This document shows, in pieces, positions 1 to 12,000 of a DNA stretch of 64,000 nt. A program made the position numbers and the translations under genes. This stretch comes from Rodentolepis nana (lineage: Eukaryota > Platyhelminthes > Cestoda > Cyclophyllidea > Hymenolepididae), in NCBI GenBank assembly GCA_900617975.1, contig UZAE01000002.1, positions 1 through 64,000 on the forward strand, in the 5' to 3' direction. The notes beneath the pieces were generated by a model. The model was not told the DNA's origin. It searched no databases and saw nothing but the letters and a program-made list of their open reading frames with translations. How positions within the stretch are numbered: position 1 is the stretch's first letter; every line of letters begins with the position of its first letter.

Positions 1-1472
1 CACGCCCCCCCCCCCACCCCCCAACAAGAAAACAAATAATTTCACTTAGCACGAACCCTTCTTGGAGAAGTTAAATATCGTTTCATGGCGGTTGATGGAC
101 CACTCACTTCCGCACAGGTAATAGTTTTGTCCAAGTAAATTACCTAGCAGCGTGTTGGGATAACGGTAAGCATGTGGGGTGACCTGGAGACCACTTACGG
201 GATGCAAGAAGCTTACTTTAACACAGAGTGCTTGTTCTCAATAACCTCACGTTTCATCGAATTAGGAGAAAGTTGGTCAAATCCCAGGGTAGCTAAAAGC
301 ACACCTCTAAAATGTGCCCGAAAATTTCATGAAGTTAGTTTAAATTAGCCACCAATGATTCAGCAATACTCGAAATGGCAGAAGAAGCACCTTAAATTAG
401 TAAAATACTTGGGTTAGTTCTATAAAATATTTCTAATAAATTAATCATTTTATAAATTTAAATTTGATTAAACTCAGTAGCTCTTTCTTAACTGTAAGAA
501 GATATTAATAAATCGATATAACACATACAGAACCAGCTGAAGCACTCAATAAATATTGATTACTGTCCCATCTAATAAACCCTGAATTTAAATCATAAAA
601 ATGTGAATTAGTAATAGGACACATTAATCGTGCTGCACGCATATCCAAAATGCAATTAAAGTAGGAATCTTAACGTCTTGACTCCAGTACCTTCGTCGTC
701 TTGCCCGCCACTCCACTTTATATTCTGTTGGGCGGTGTGCGATAGACTTACCTCCACGTGGTGCACCCTGGGCAACGTATACTCACACGACAAAAAGTCT
801 ATTAACTGGCAGTTGGATTCTGACTCCAAACTACCATCACCCCACTATATGTCATATTTGACTATTTCACAGTACTCACCTCACCTCTGTCCCTACCTTT
901 GTGTCTGTCAGTCTCTTCTACATCTGTGAATCACTCTTTTGCTCCCCCTCTCGAATTTTTCTCACTTTGATGTTCCTCCCTCTGCGAATCCCGGAGTCAG
1001 CTAAATGGCTAATGATAACTATCAAAACATCTGCCATTTGAAATAATAATAATTTTCTGTTGGAATCGTCTTCTCGCCCTTTTATGGTCACATGCCTTAC
1101 CCCATCAAGAAGTTGGGAAACCTTGTCGCACTCCATGTAATTCCATGACAAATTTTCCTTTTTGTCAAGCAAATTTTTTTAAGGTGATAATAATTTCAAA
1201 AATTTAAAGAAAAAAGGATATATTGATACAAAATCAAGTTATTTAGTTTTACTAGTAGTACTTTAGTTCGGTTCACGCTAAAAGAAACTCACTTCATTAG
1301 ATAGGAGGGAAGGAAAGCAAACAAATATGCATAAATATGCGAATAGATGTGTGCGTGTGTTGCACCAACAAGCAAAAAAACAAAACACAAAGAAATCTTA
1401 AAGATATGAAGAGGTGTGGAAGGGAATTAAGGTCACTGGTTATAAGGCGCAAGACATTGGGCACCAAGTCAA
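1..1472. other. 3' flank of SHANK: low-complexity DNA plus one dispersed-repeat copy
   Basis: Opens with a C-rich homopolymer (5-22). Positions about 732-1053 are a copy of dispersed repeat family A. Otherwise AT-rich with no coding signal that I can support; small open frames here fall in the repeat or lack splice support. Confidence 0.6.
732..1053 (+). repeat. Dispersed repeat family A, copy 1
   Basis: About 320 bp. Starts GTGTGCGATAGACTTACC, continues through CACGTGGTGCACCCTGGGCA, a TTTGTGTCTGTC block and a CTTTGATGTTCC block, and ends GCCATTTGAAATAATAAT. It shares these blocks, in the same order, with copies at 22447, 53015, 58694 (plus) and 4257, 47281, 48278 (minus). The TAA-type tail suggests a non-LTR, SINE-like retroposon in plus orientation; no coding capacity is seen. 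Confidence 0.85.
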
Positions 1473-4400
1473 CTATGTTGTCCAATTAGATGAATGTGAT
1501 GGAGGATGAGGAGGAGGAGGAGGTTGGGGAACACCAGAATGACCCATCTTAGAATGCGTTCCTCCTAGAAATTCAAATCGATTCGATGGGAGTGCACGTC
1601 TCGGACCATCTAATGTATTTGCATTCGGTGGTTTCGGTGGCTGGTTAGATAACTGAGAAGGAGGAGTTGACATCTGATGAGTATTCAGGCCTTCATTCAT
1701 CGAACGAGTCCCAATAAGATCGTCTTCTGATTCGCTCGATTCTCTTGACTGATCCATTTGCTTTCTTCGTCGTGCTATAGCTGCTTTCAAATTATCCTCA
1801 AAGGAAAATGCAGGCGCGGGACGTGTAAATTCCGGTTTAGGTGGTTCGGGATTGAATACTAGGTCGTCAGGATCTTCAGAAGCTTCGAGTTTGGCCAATA
1901 CCGAGGCAAGAAGTGGATTGACTGCTCCGTTTGAGGCTCGAAAGAGTGTGGGCGGCGATGGAGTCGATTCTTGTGATTCTGCCGATTTCTTTTGCGATGT
2001 GGGGAATGCAGGACGTCGAGTGAAACCATTTTTATCAGCTGACATTGCTGTGGCGGTTGGGTGCCCATTGTTGCTCTGAAATATATATAACAAATTTTAG
2101 AACTTATCTAAGATAATTACTACGTTTTAGGTGCTTAAGTAGTAAAATTCGCTTTTTGGAAACTTTAACAGTTGGGGCACAATGCTAGTGAATGGATCAG
2201 TGTTTTGGGCCTTAAATATTTCATTTCAACCAAAGCTAACGCATATTTTACAATTTGTTCTGCAGAAAAATGAACTTCGCTCCTAGAAATGTCACATTTC
2301 CTAAAACGACAAGGAAAAAAGAAACGAGTGATCATTTTCTCTTCAATAAAGGTCCATGAATTATATTTTAAACTTACAATTTTCCTGCCTCCACTTTCAA
2401 AATGAATGCTAATTATATTTAAATGAAATATATTTAATTATATTTAATTAAACTTTATATTCGGAATAAAAAGTTGAGTGTCAAAGACTGGAACGCTTTC
2501 TTGATGTTCATTGACTCCTATAGAACTATTTTGTAAAATGGAATAATTCAACAAGTCTGCATGATGACAGAGTGTATCGAAATTGCGAGAAATCTAGCGG
2601 GTGAAAATGACGGGCTAGAAAATCAATATATGAACACGAATGTGCCTGTGTTTTGTGTAAACGCATCTAATCCCACGCACAAAAATGGGAAAAAAAACGC
2701 TACAAGCACATTTCGAGATTGAAATGTGTTTGTATCGTTTGCATTTCAATCTTGAAGCATCTAGCGACGTAATATATATATACATGACGAAACGATCACG
2801 AATATTCATAATCAATATCATCGGAAAAGTAATCACTTTGCTTTGTGAAATATTAATCTTCAATTTATTTAAAAGAATGGCACAGTAAAATAGTGTTATT
2901 TCATTCTTGAGGAATGGAATTCTAACCAAATTTTTAAAATTACAAGAAATAGTTAAAAATAAAAGGAGTCCTGGTTTGAATAAAATGAAAGTTTATCACC
3001 ATTTTGAACAAGATGTGTTAAGTTACCCGGATGGTGCTCGATCCGTTGCTGGAGGGTGGAGGGGGTGGTGGTGGAGGTGGTGGGGCAGGCGATGGAACAG
3101 GGGGAGCTTTTGTGGGCAGTGGAGGGAACCCATTAGTTGTTTGTGCTTTTGATTTCCTAAGTGTGCCCTGAGTGCAAAAATAATAGGATCACATTATAAA
3201 ATTATCCAATGTACAATGATCGACTGTGAACAGTGCTCTATTAAAACCATATGAACATTTGCAATCACCTCGTCGAGAAACCTCCACATATCCATCGAGC
3301 CGTACACAGTTTGCAACAGAAATTGTTCTTAATAATCGCTTATTACGTCACAAACGAACAAGATTTTGACATCTACTTAATCTTATCTTTGAAGTCTCGA
3401 TTGTGAAAACCGTAGTAAGCAATCCACAGCCTAAGCATTGACCCATAAACGCCCTGCAGGACAGTATGGCCCTCTTTCAAAGTAAGCGCCACTGGAGCTA
3501 TTGCCGTTTGAAACATGCTCTGTACGTCTATAGCCTTCGCCTGAAAAAGCACCCAAACTCCTCACATCGGCGTCATCAGTCTGCAGTGAAACACGAGTGA
3601 CGCGTTTTTTTAATTATTCGGGTATTATAGGATTAAGAACAGCTTTGGTCTGTTTTTGTGGGGCCTTTGAATGTGATTCGCATAGCGAACAATGGGAAAT
3701 CTTGAACCTCATCAACTAGACATCCTTATCCTTTTACCAAGTTGAGAGGATACGAAGTCAATCATCGGCTTGTCTGTGTAATGCTTATTAGCTGAGTGAG
3801 TGAATAGTTAATTGTTATATACTAAATAATCGGTGAAGTTTCAAAGGGTTACTGAATGAACCATTTTACCTTTCAAATCATTCAGCTATAATTATACTTG
3901 TGGATTCAGTGCAAATCGATCGTGCATAAATAAGGTGACTAACCGCGTTCGAATAATTTTCTGTCACATTAGATGAGTAGCCGTTTCCATTGGGAAAAGG
4001 TTTAGGAGGCATCGTGGCAAAAGACTGTCCCTGATGATAGTCCGCACTGTCGGGCACCTCTTTACAAAAAGATTTCTGACCCAGAGCATTCGAACGCCGA
4101 ATGGTCTACAAATATAAAAAAATTGAGCTATGGTTAGTTGATATTGGCAATTGAATTAATCTATGTGGGAAATAATGCATTTCATCCATCAACCAAGGGG
4201 CACATAATAAATGTTTATACTCTATAAATACTATTGCTTAGCTATGCAATACATTGTTATTATGATTATTTCAAATGGCAAGCCTTATGATATTTATCAT
4301 TAGCCCCTTTGTTGACTTCGGCTTTCACATGGGGGGAGGAACACATATATAGGCGTTGGGACAGTTAATAGTAGTTCATTAGTTGGCTTCTGGCTTCCCA

Positions 4401-6036
4401 GTATCTCTGGGTTTCCGTCGTTGTCATTAAGGCTGCACACTGAATCAGGTGGGTCTTCTTCATCTCCTCCTGTAGATTACATAGGAGCCATGCTGGTTAA
4501 GTGTATGCTCCTAATCTGTGATGGTGCTTCACCAGGCAATCGTGTCCGGTACGTAGTCTAAACTCACCAACGGCTTCAATTCTTGGCCAGTCGGCTATGT
4601 CGGAGAGCGCCACTGTCCACTGTTTCTCCTTTATTTGAGCTTTAAGTTAGTTGCACTTTAAGGTCTTGAATTCTCTCTTGATAAGTGTCTTCATTGTGTG
4701 GAAAGACATCAGCCGGTCTATGCCTTGCAAAATTATATGTAATGCATTATAATCTCATGCTTATTCACTCAATCTCATACAAAATCTTCGTTTAGTAACA
4801 ATGCGCCGATGATCATTTCATTGAGTCCTGTGGAGCGCACAACCCTGTCACCACTGAACAAAGAAATCTCATGAACACTCAGACAGGCTCGAAGGTGCAG
4901 CGGTGCCACTTCTATTATGGAGTAAGTGCGATCGTGAGGGCGAGATCACCCAGCCAATAGCCAGTCAGTAGTTCTCGATGGGTTTATCAAACCCGCCATT
5001 ATAATATAACGAGACGCACCCGCTCGCAAACATCCCGAATAAACGTGTTCCGTGTGTTGCGCCTGTTTCCTCTATAGCTTTGCGATAGCTTAGCTAGTTC
5101 TGGAAGTCTTACCAAAACATAATAGAATCTGCTAAAGAGATTACTGAGTATAGTCAAGGCTTATTAGCGTAGCAATCCGCTACAGTCCTCCATTAAAAAG
5201 TGTATATATATTAGATTTTGTTAAATGGTGGGCGTCTTCTTTAATAAAGCGATTTACTGAGAAGTTTATTTCAGTATTTACATATCTCAAAAATGAAATT
5301 TGAGCATGAAATAATTAGATATTAGTACACAAATTGATTTGAATGCCTTCAAGAGTCTCATGTTTGAAAAAGTGGAGTTTGACAAAGGTCGAGAATGGAT
5401 AAATTCACATAGAGGACAAAGTCTTGCCAACTATGGCATTAACAGCAATGCTTAATCTAATTATGTGGGATGTTGTGGAAGCGAAAATAGCTGAAGTACT
5501 AGCTGATCCGAGTTACAAGCAAGAAAATAATTTCAAACTCCAAGGATCAACTTCCAAACTTTCTTCTGCTCTTCGTAAATAATATATATGCTAAACTTAT
5601 GCATAAATGGATTAGTTATTTTCAAATAATCATACGAAGTGGAACAAAACTGTGATCCTGCAGAATTTGAAAATTAGGATCTGTTCATTATCGCCCTAAC
5701 ACGTAAAGATTCGTACACATTTAAAGATTAAATGACAATTGACATCGATTACCAAAGGGGGTGAGGGGGGTTGAAAGTCATTAGCCCTAAGCTTCAATAC
5801 GATAACAATAAGGCAGTTTCAAATATTCCAATCAATGCGTTAGTAAGACTTTACCGAAAATCCATTATTAATATCGTGCGAGGCAATCTCATTAGCAATA
5901 TCCAATTGTCTATTGGAAGAGGAGCCATTATTCACTGAACGGAGCGACATCGGTACAATTGATTGCGAAATGAAGTCATTGTTTTCATTGGTCCTACGAC
6001 CCAGAGTTGAATATTGAAAATTATCACCAGGTATGT
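1473..6036 (-). CDS. SHANK: SHANK proline-rich C-terminal tail, exons 14-17
   Basis: Exons 5855-6036, 3944-4105, 3027-3167 and 1473-2075 follow the PDZ in continuous frame. The third holds an uninterrupted polyproline run (PPPPPPPPPP after PVPSPA), likely an SH3/WW or EVH1 ligand. The last exon has two amphipathic basic segments, NPLLASVLAKLEAS and FEDNLKAAIARRRKQMDQ, the second resembling short actin-binding WH2-like helices, and ends in another Pro/His-rich stretch with TAG at 1473-1475. No Homer-binding PPxxF or cortactin-binding motif is obvious. No SAM domain is encoded; the protein may end here or a further exon may lie outside the window. Confidence 0.85.
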
Positions 6037-9000
6037 CTATAAAGTGAGCAAATATGGGCGCGTCAATCCCTTATTTCCACCTTCAGAAAAGCGGCCGCAT
6101 CGTTTTTAATCATAAGTAAAGAATGTGCAATTACATGGAGCAATACATTGGCCAATTGAAGGAAGTTAACTTAAACGATTAATTTAAATATGTACAATTA
6201 GTCACACTTCCTATTTTTACTTAATTAGTAGAGTTCATGGCATCATATGCTGATGTTCCCTGGAAGAATCCATATCCATTGGAAAAACAATTAAATTGAA
6301 TACTAATTTTCCAAACCCCCTTTTCAAATACTCAAGATATTATCTAAGTCATTTAACGTGGTCGAATTCCATAGAACTAGCACCGTTTTGTTAATTCCAA
6401 TATCAAGGTTCACTTTTCGATTCCCTAGATTCACCCTATTAAGAAAATTACCGTGAATGTACGGTAGTTAACTTGGTTCAAAAACCAAAAAAGAGACATT
6501 TCTCGCTCTCATAAACGCTAAATAAATGGGCGCTACTAGTAAGTTTAAAATATTTATTTATTCAATCGTAAAACATTAGTACTGTCCTTTTAAACCGGTT
6601 CGATTTAATCTGTCATTTAATAATCGTGACCCTGATTTAAATCAAAGTTTGAATATAAAAGATAACCGTTTATAAACATATTGATTTAAATATAAATCAG
6701 TCAAAACCCACATTCCCTATCGTTAAGCTAGGACTTCTATCTCTTTATCAAAAAGGGGACTTTTATATAACCAGGCGTGGTCATTGTTAACTTGCTTTCA
6801 TGATCATCAGGAAATAAGAACTTGAATGTTAAAATAATAAGACAAATATTTTTCGATCTTATTGTGTCAGTGGCAACCCAGTGCATTTATCAAACTTGTA
6901 AGAACACAAATAACTTACCATTTTGAAATACCTCCATATTGTCTTCTTGAAAGTCAAATTGCTGATCGTCTTCAGGCGGAAGGGTCACAACTTTCAGCGA
7001 AAGCATATCACCAGAATCGCGAATCATTTCCACAACTTCTTGATGCGACAAAGTTGCCACATCATCTCCATTAACCTGAAATAAGTTGAAAACGATTGAC
7101 TGAACGATTGATTGATGGATAGTCAAGGTCAGAGTGAAAAAAATAAGTAAGAATGATATGGGTCACCATGGAATCTGAACAGAAATGATTGGGCTGATCG
7201 AATAGCAACGTCCAGACGCTCAAATTCTGGACGGGGTGGGGAGAGAGTACTATTTGTCTGGTCTACACCTTGAAGCATTCAGCCTGACAACTCACCCTTC
7301 CCCCTCTCACCGGTAGTAAATTCTCACAAATACGCAAAAACTCGGTCCAGTCACTCTGAGCTCTTTAATAAGTTTGAATAAATAAGGAAAAAAGGCAACA
7401 TTTTCATAATTTTCGCTTTCATTTATCATTCTGCAACTGAGATAACTAGGACAACTGAGCACTAGTATTGAAGGAGGTGTCAAAATAGCACTTTTTCTTT
7501 CCATCAATAGGAACGGACTATTTTCAACAAATATAATATACTTTTCAACAGAGCGCAAAAGGACAAGAATTTAGTAAGTAAAAGATTATTTAAATTGTTC
7601 ATTCAGCCAACAATATTTGATATCACTATTACAACTGACCCTACTCTAATGGCGTATTGAGGGGGTACACTCATCCAATTGACCAAAATGTCTCTGACGC
7701 TACCTCTCCTTTGCCCATTTTGCCTAATTTCACCTCATTATTATAATTATTATTACCTCAAGAATGTAGTCGTGTGGTAGCAGATTTGCCCGATGGGCGA
7801 CATTGTTCTCTTCAACATGACCCAAGTAGTGTAGTGATGGAATTTCTTCTGTTGGTACAAATATGCCCCTGGTTGCTACAATTGAAAATGAAGGGCAATG
7901 GATAAGTTAGGGCTAATTTTGTTGTGTGCAATTAATATTTCTTCGAAAATAAGTGTACCTTTTTTACTTTGCACCACAAAACCGAATCCGCGTTGGCCCT
8001 TCTGAAGAACAATCACTCTGGGTAGAAATTTTGTATCCACGCTTCTGAAAATGAAATAATATATATACATTTGCCCCAAGAAATGATAGAAAAAAGGTGG
8101 AAGTAGATCAAAACATGCAGCAGTGGGCACAAATTTCATTTATGACATCAATGAAGGTAACCACTCAACTCACCCAAAATATTAGCGAAACAGGGTTTTA
8201 TTATTCCCATTTAAATATAAGAAAATAAGAATTCTGAGAAGTCTCGTTTAAATGGTTTCATCTGAGCTTTTGGTAAACTTTTCAAACAGGTCGACAAATC
8301 ATTTCCGGAATAGCAAATCTAGCAAAAAATGAACTTCCTATTTGGTCTCCAGACTAGACTTAACTGGAAAAATTATAATCGGCCACATAATGTAGATTTA
8401 TACATAAAGAAATTACAGACAATGTACTTTATGTCTCAATTATTCCTCCCTTGTATTGACGAGCAAATCATAGTTTGAGAAGTAGGCAGAAGTCTAATTA
8501 AAGCGATCAAAACGAAACAACTCTATTGAATGGAAAAAAAGTCAAGAAATCGAGTATTAGTTGTGATCCATTTTTTTCAAAAATCGACTACATAATTAAG
8601 TTTGTACAAAATGAAGCAAGAGTGAGGGAAACAATTTGTGTGATTCTCACATTGCACAAAAAATTGCATGGAACTTTGTTCCAACGTAATGTTCGTTTGA
8701 ACGGAACACAGATTGCAACACTAATCAGCCCAAGTGAAAGGAGATTCATATTCTGTAGCCAATAAATAAATAAAATCGTTGTATAAGGAGGAGGTTATTG
8801 ATGACTAGTAGAATAGACCTTGCGGAAAGTAGGACACTGAAAATGCCTGTTTGGAAAAGAGGGGATGTAATGAGACCGTTTCTGAAATCAAACAATGTGA
8901 AGTGTTCAGACTTTATTAAAATTCTCTCGATAGGGCCACATTGCAATGCAGGTAATATAAATATGGATAATAAATGCTTTCAGTTGAGGCATTTATGAAA

Positions 9001-12000
9001 CTTGCCGGCATTCTCCATGCTCTCTTCCTCCTACTGTACCGCAGGAATTTGCTGAAATTCATGTCAAGGTCAGTCTAGACGCATATAGAAGCGCAATAAG
9101 TGGCCTACGCAGCCACAAGGTGGTTTACCATGACCTTAAATGCAATTGATCATTTTTTTCTAGGTAACGTCAACGATTGGAGGACAGTTAAAAATTTGCA
9201 AACAACCTCAACTTCATGAAAGTTGGAGTCTATTGTTGCTGAAGGAAGTCCGAATATAACTATGTTTCTTCTAAAATGATTTGTATAGAACCAACTACCG
9301 TTTATAACTTGTCAGCGAGGTCATAAAAACCCATTGCTTAAAGTATACCTCAGTAATGTAATGTGGTAACTTAAAAATTTACAAACTCATTAGGAGGAGA
9401 GTTCAATATACGCTGGGTAGTGGATGAGTATCCTGAAATCACTTATGGAAAAGTCACACTTTAAAATTGTACCTGTTGAGTAGAATTGGTCACTGTGTAG
9501 CAAACAGCTCATTTCACAGGATGTGTGACCTCTGGTATAACAAACGCGCACATTAGTCACTGCTTTTGTCTACTTAAGTTAAAAGTTTTGCAGTTCAACG
9601 AATATTCCACCCCTTCTTAATTTAAATGAATTTGCGACTGGGCAAATAACGCATACATTGTCCATCTGCTTCCAGTCGCCCCATTGCTACTAGCAACTAC
9701 TTCAAAGTGTTCTAATTTCACTTAATTATTTTAATATAAAATAGCCTCATTCCTTGTAATCACTTCTAGTTTAGCCCACAAGACGTACATTATTGGGTGG
9801 TTGAACAACCAATAGTATATGTCCATCTCTAGGGAAGATGTTAGTTCAGTTCTCCCAAACCTCATCTCCTGACCTGGATCTGCGCAAGCATGAACAAGTT
9901 TTTTGAGGGGTGGTTGAATGACTGAAACAGGAAACTTGTGAAAACTGGTTGCATACACTGATTTCTGGTTTTAGACTACAATAAGAACGCGTAACATTCA
10001 GTTAACGCCCCAAATTTTGACGGTGAACGTAGCTCTGTGTGTACAAATCCGTGAACTCAAAATAGACCTAAGCTAATTATGTATTAGCTGATAAAATAGT
10101 AGCCATCTTATAGTAATCAACAACTTTGTAAATTTAAAAATGTGGGCATCGTCGTAAGCCAATCATGTAAAATTTGTCACTTCCGATTAGACATTTCTTC
10201 GGTTGCCAGGAGAAATTGAACCGTTGTGAACTGTCCTCGAATGTCGGAAACAATGAATTCTATATCTCATTCGCTTCAAAAACTAATACCCCAGCTGAAC
10301 GGGACATTTACGAAGACCTTCGAGACAAAAGTGTCTTAAATATAACCTTGAACCTCCTTTGGTTTGAAGATCGAAATCTCCTATTTTCACTTCTTCAAGA
10401 TGAGTAATATTGAAAGAAATAGGCACAAGCCTATTCAACTGGTATCTTACGAACTCGTAATCAAATTGGTAGGATGGTTAATAGACTGCACCGAGTTGAT
10501 AATTTGGAGAGAACAATCTTGAAAAGCATTTTAACAATGCGGAATAACGCAGTTATTTGCAATGTTACAATAATCGCGGTGAATCGGATTTCATTTGATG
10601 AAAGTCGGCAACTACATTTAATGACAACTAATTTGGGCACAAAAAATATAAACGCAGTTCAATGAAAATAGAACTAGGAGAATGCAGGAAATCAACTAAA
10701 AAGAGTCACATCACTGTACCTTTCGAACTGCAAAAATGATTGGATAATTAGAACAATGTGATAAGACGGCCGACTGGTAAAGCTCTAGAAATTGATGTAT
10801 TTGCGAGCCAAAACGTGAATGACCGAAAAAAATTGCTACTGCCATTTTAATTAGGGTGTTCAAGTTAGGTTGCATTTTTGAACATTTTTTCTTAATCACT
10901 GATCTGCTTCATCCTCTTTTTCGTCCGACTTTTATGGTAATGAACCCTCAGTACAAGTGTTCGGATCAGAGCAAGCATATTTATTTCTGTCGAAAAATTT
11001 CTTTTGGATAGGACTTATAGGAGTTTTAAGATTAAGAAATGTGACTTACAGAATGCCTCCACGACCCTCTCGAAGAGTATTAAATCTTGAACTCGAAGTA
11101 CTCAAAGTACGGGTCTCAGAATATCGACCTGAAGTAAAAGAAAAATGACATTTAATTAGTTAAAACAAAATATTTTAAGCCATTCGAAGCCTCTTATATC
11201 CTCAACGAAAATAAATGAATCTTAATGCTTTTGTTTAAAACGCAATTCAAGTTATGAACAAAGGAGGTTTTATAAAAGTCAATTGGTGTCCTACCTACCA
11301 CACCAAAAATAACTGTAACCGAAATCGAATTCCCTATCGAAAGACCCCGACTATGCGCACACACACTTTATCTAAGGGGAAAAACGAATCAAAAATTGAT
11401 ATGCCAATTCACAATCTAGTTGAAAGTAAGATTTGTTATAGGTTCGCAGTGCAGTATTGCTGACAATAATTTAAATTGAGAGCATGGCACCAAATGAGAG
11501 CAGATAAAAGATGCAAAAATTGTTAATCAATAGCCTATCGTTTACACAGTAAACGACCACTTGGATGCTTGAGAAAATCCCCCAGGTCTCCAGTTTCAAA
11601 GGTAGAAATGAGCACACCCATAAGCTAAAGACCGATCGACATACCACCATTTTTTTCAGAGATTTATTCGGATAAATATTTTTAGTAGGATAGGTCGACA
11701 GCTACTGAAAGAATAGTGGACTCAGGAAGGTATTAACATTTATGCTTCGATGGAAGGAAATGTATTCCAATTGCACCATTATTAAGTAACTACAGTCAGA
11801 GGTGTACACAGAGGTAAAAATCGAGTAAATTCTGACCATTTTGGTCACTAAAAGTGGACATTTCTCTTGACCCATATCAATTATCAAAGAGGACTTATGC
11901 TATTTAAGAGTATTTTTATCTGGCTACAGCTTGAATTTGACGGTTGTACAGTAATTCCAGCATCAAGATTAATTATTTGCCTTTATATGCATTATTAGTT

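Larger units (their letters stand above)
4106..5854. other. SHANK intron carrying a solo LTR and a repeat fragment
   Basis: Holds a truncated family A copy (4257-4345), a solo LTR (4829-5184) and AT-rich DNA. No coding signal seen in the remainder. Confidence 0.6.

Noticed and set aside
1852..2079. Plus-strand open frame of 75 codons
   Set aside because: Antisense shadow of the SHANK terminal exon.
3493..3640. Hammerhead ribozyme core on the reverse strand of the family B repeat
   Set aside because: CTGATGA and GGCGAA are present in the right order in this copy, but GAA is followed by GG rather than A, no helix III/cleavage site fits, and the second copy reads CTAATGC.
10174..10665. Two adjacent plus-strand frames in a SHANK intron
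   Set aside because: No recognisable domain, no splice signals that join them, and composition like the surrounding intron.
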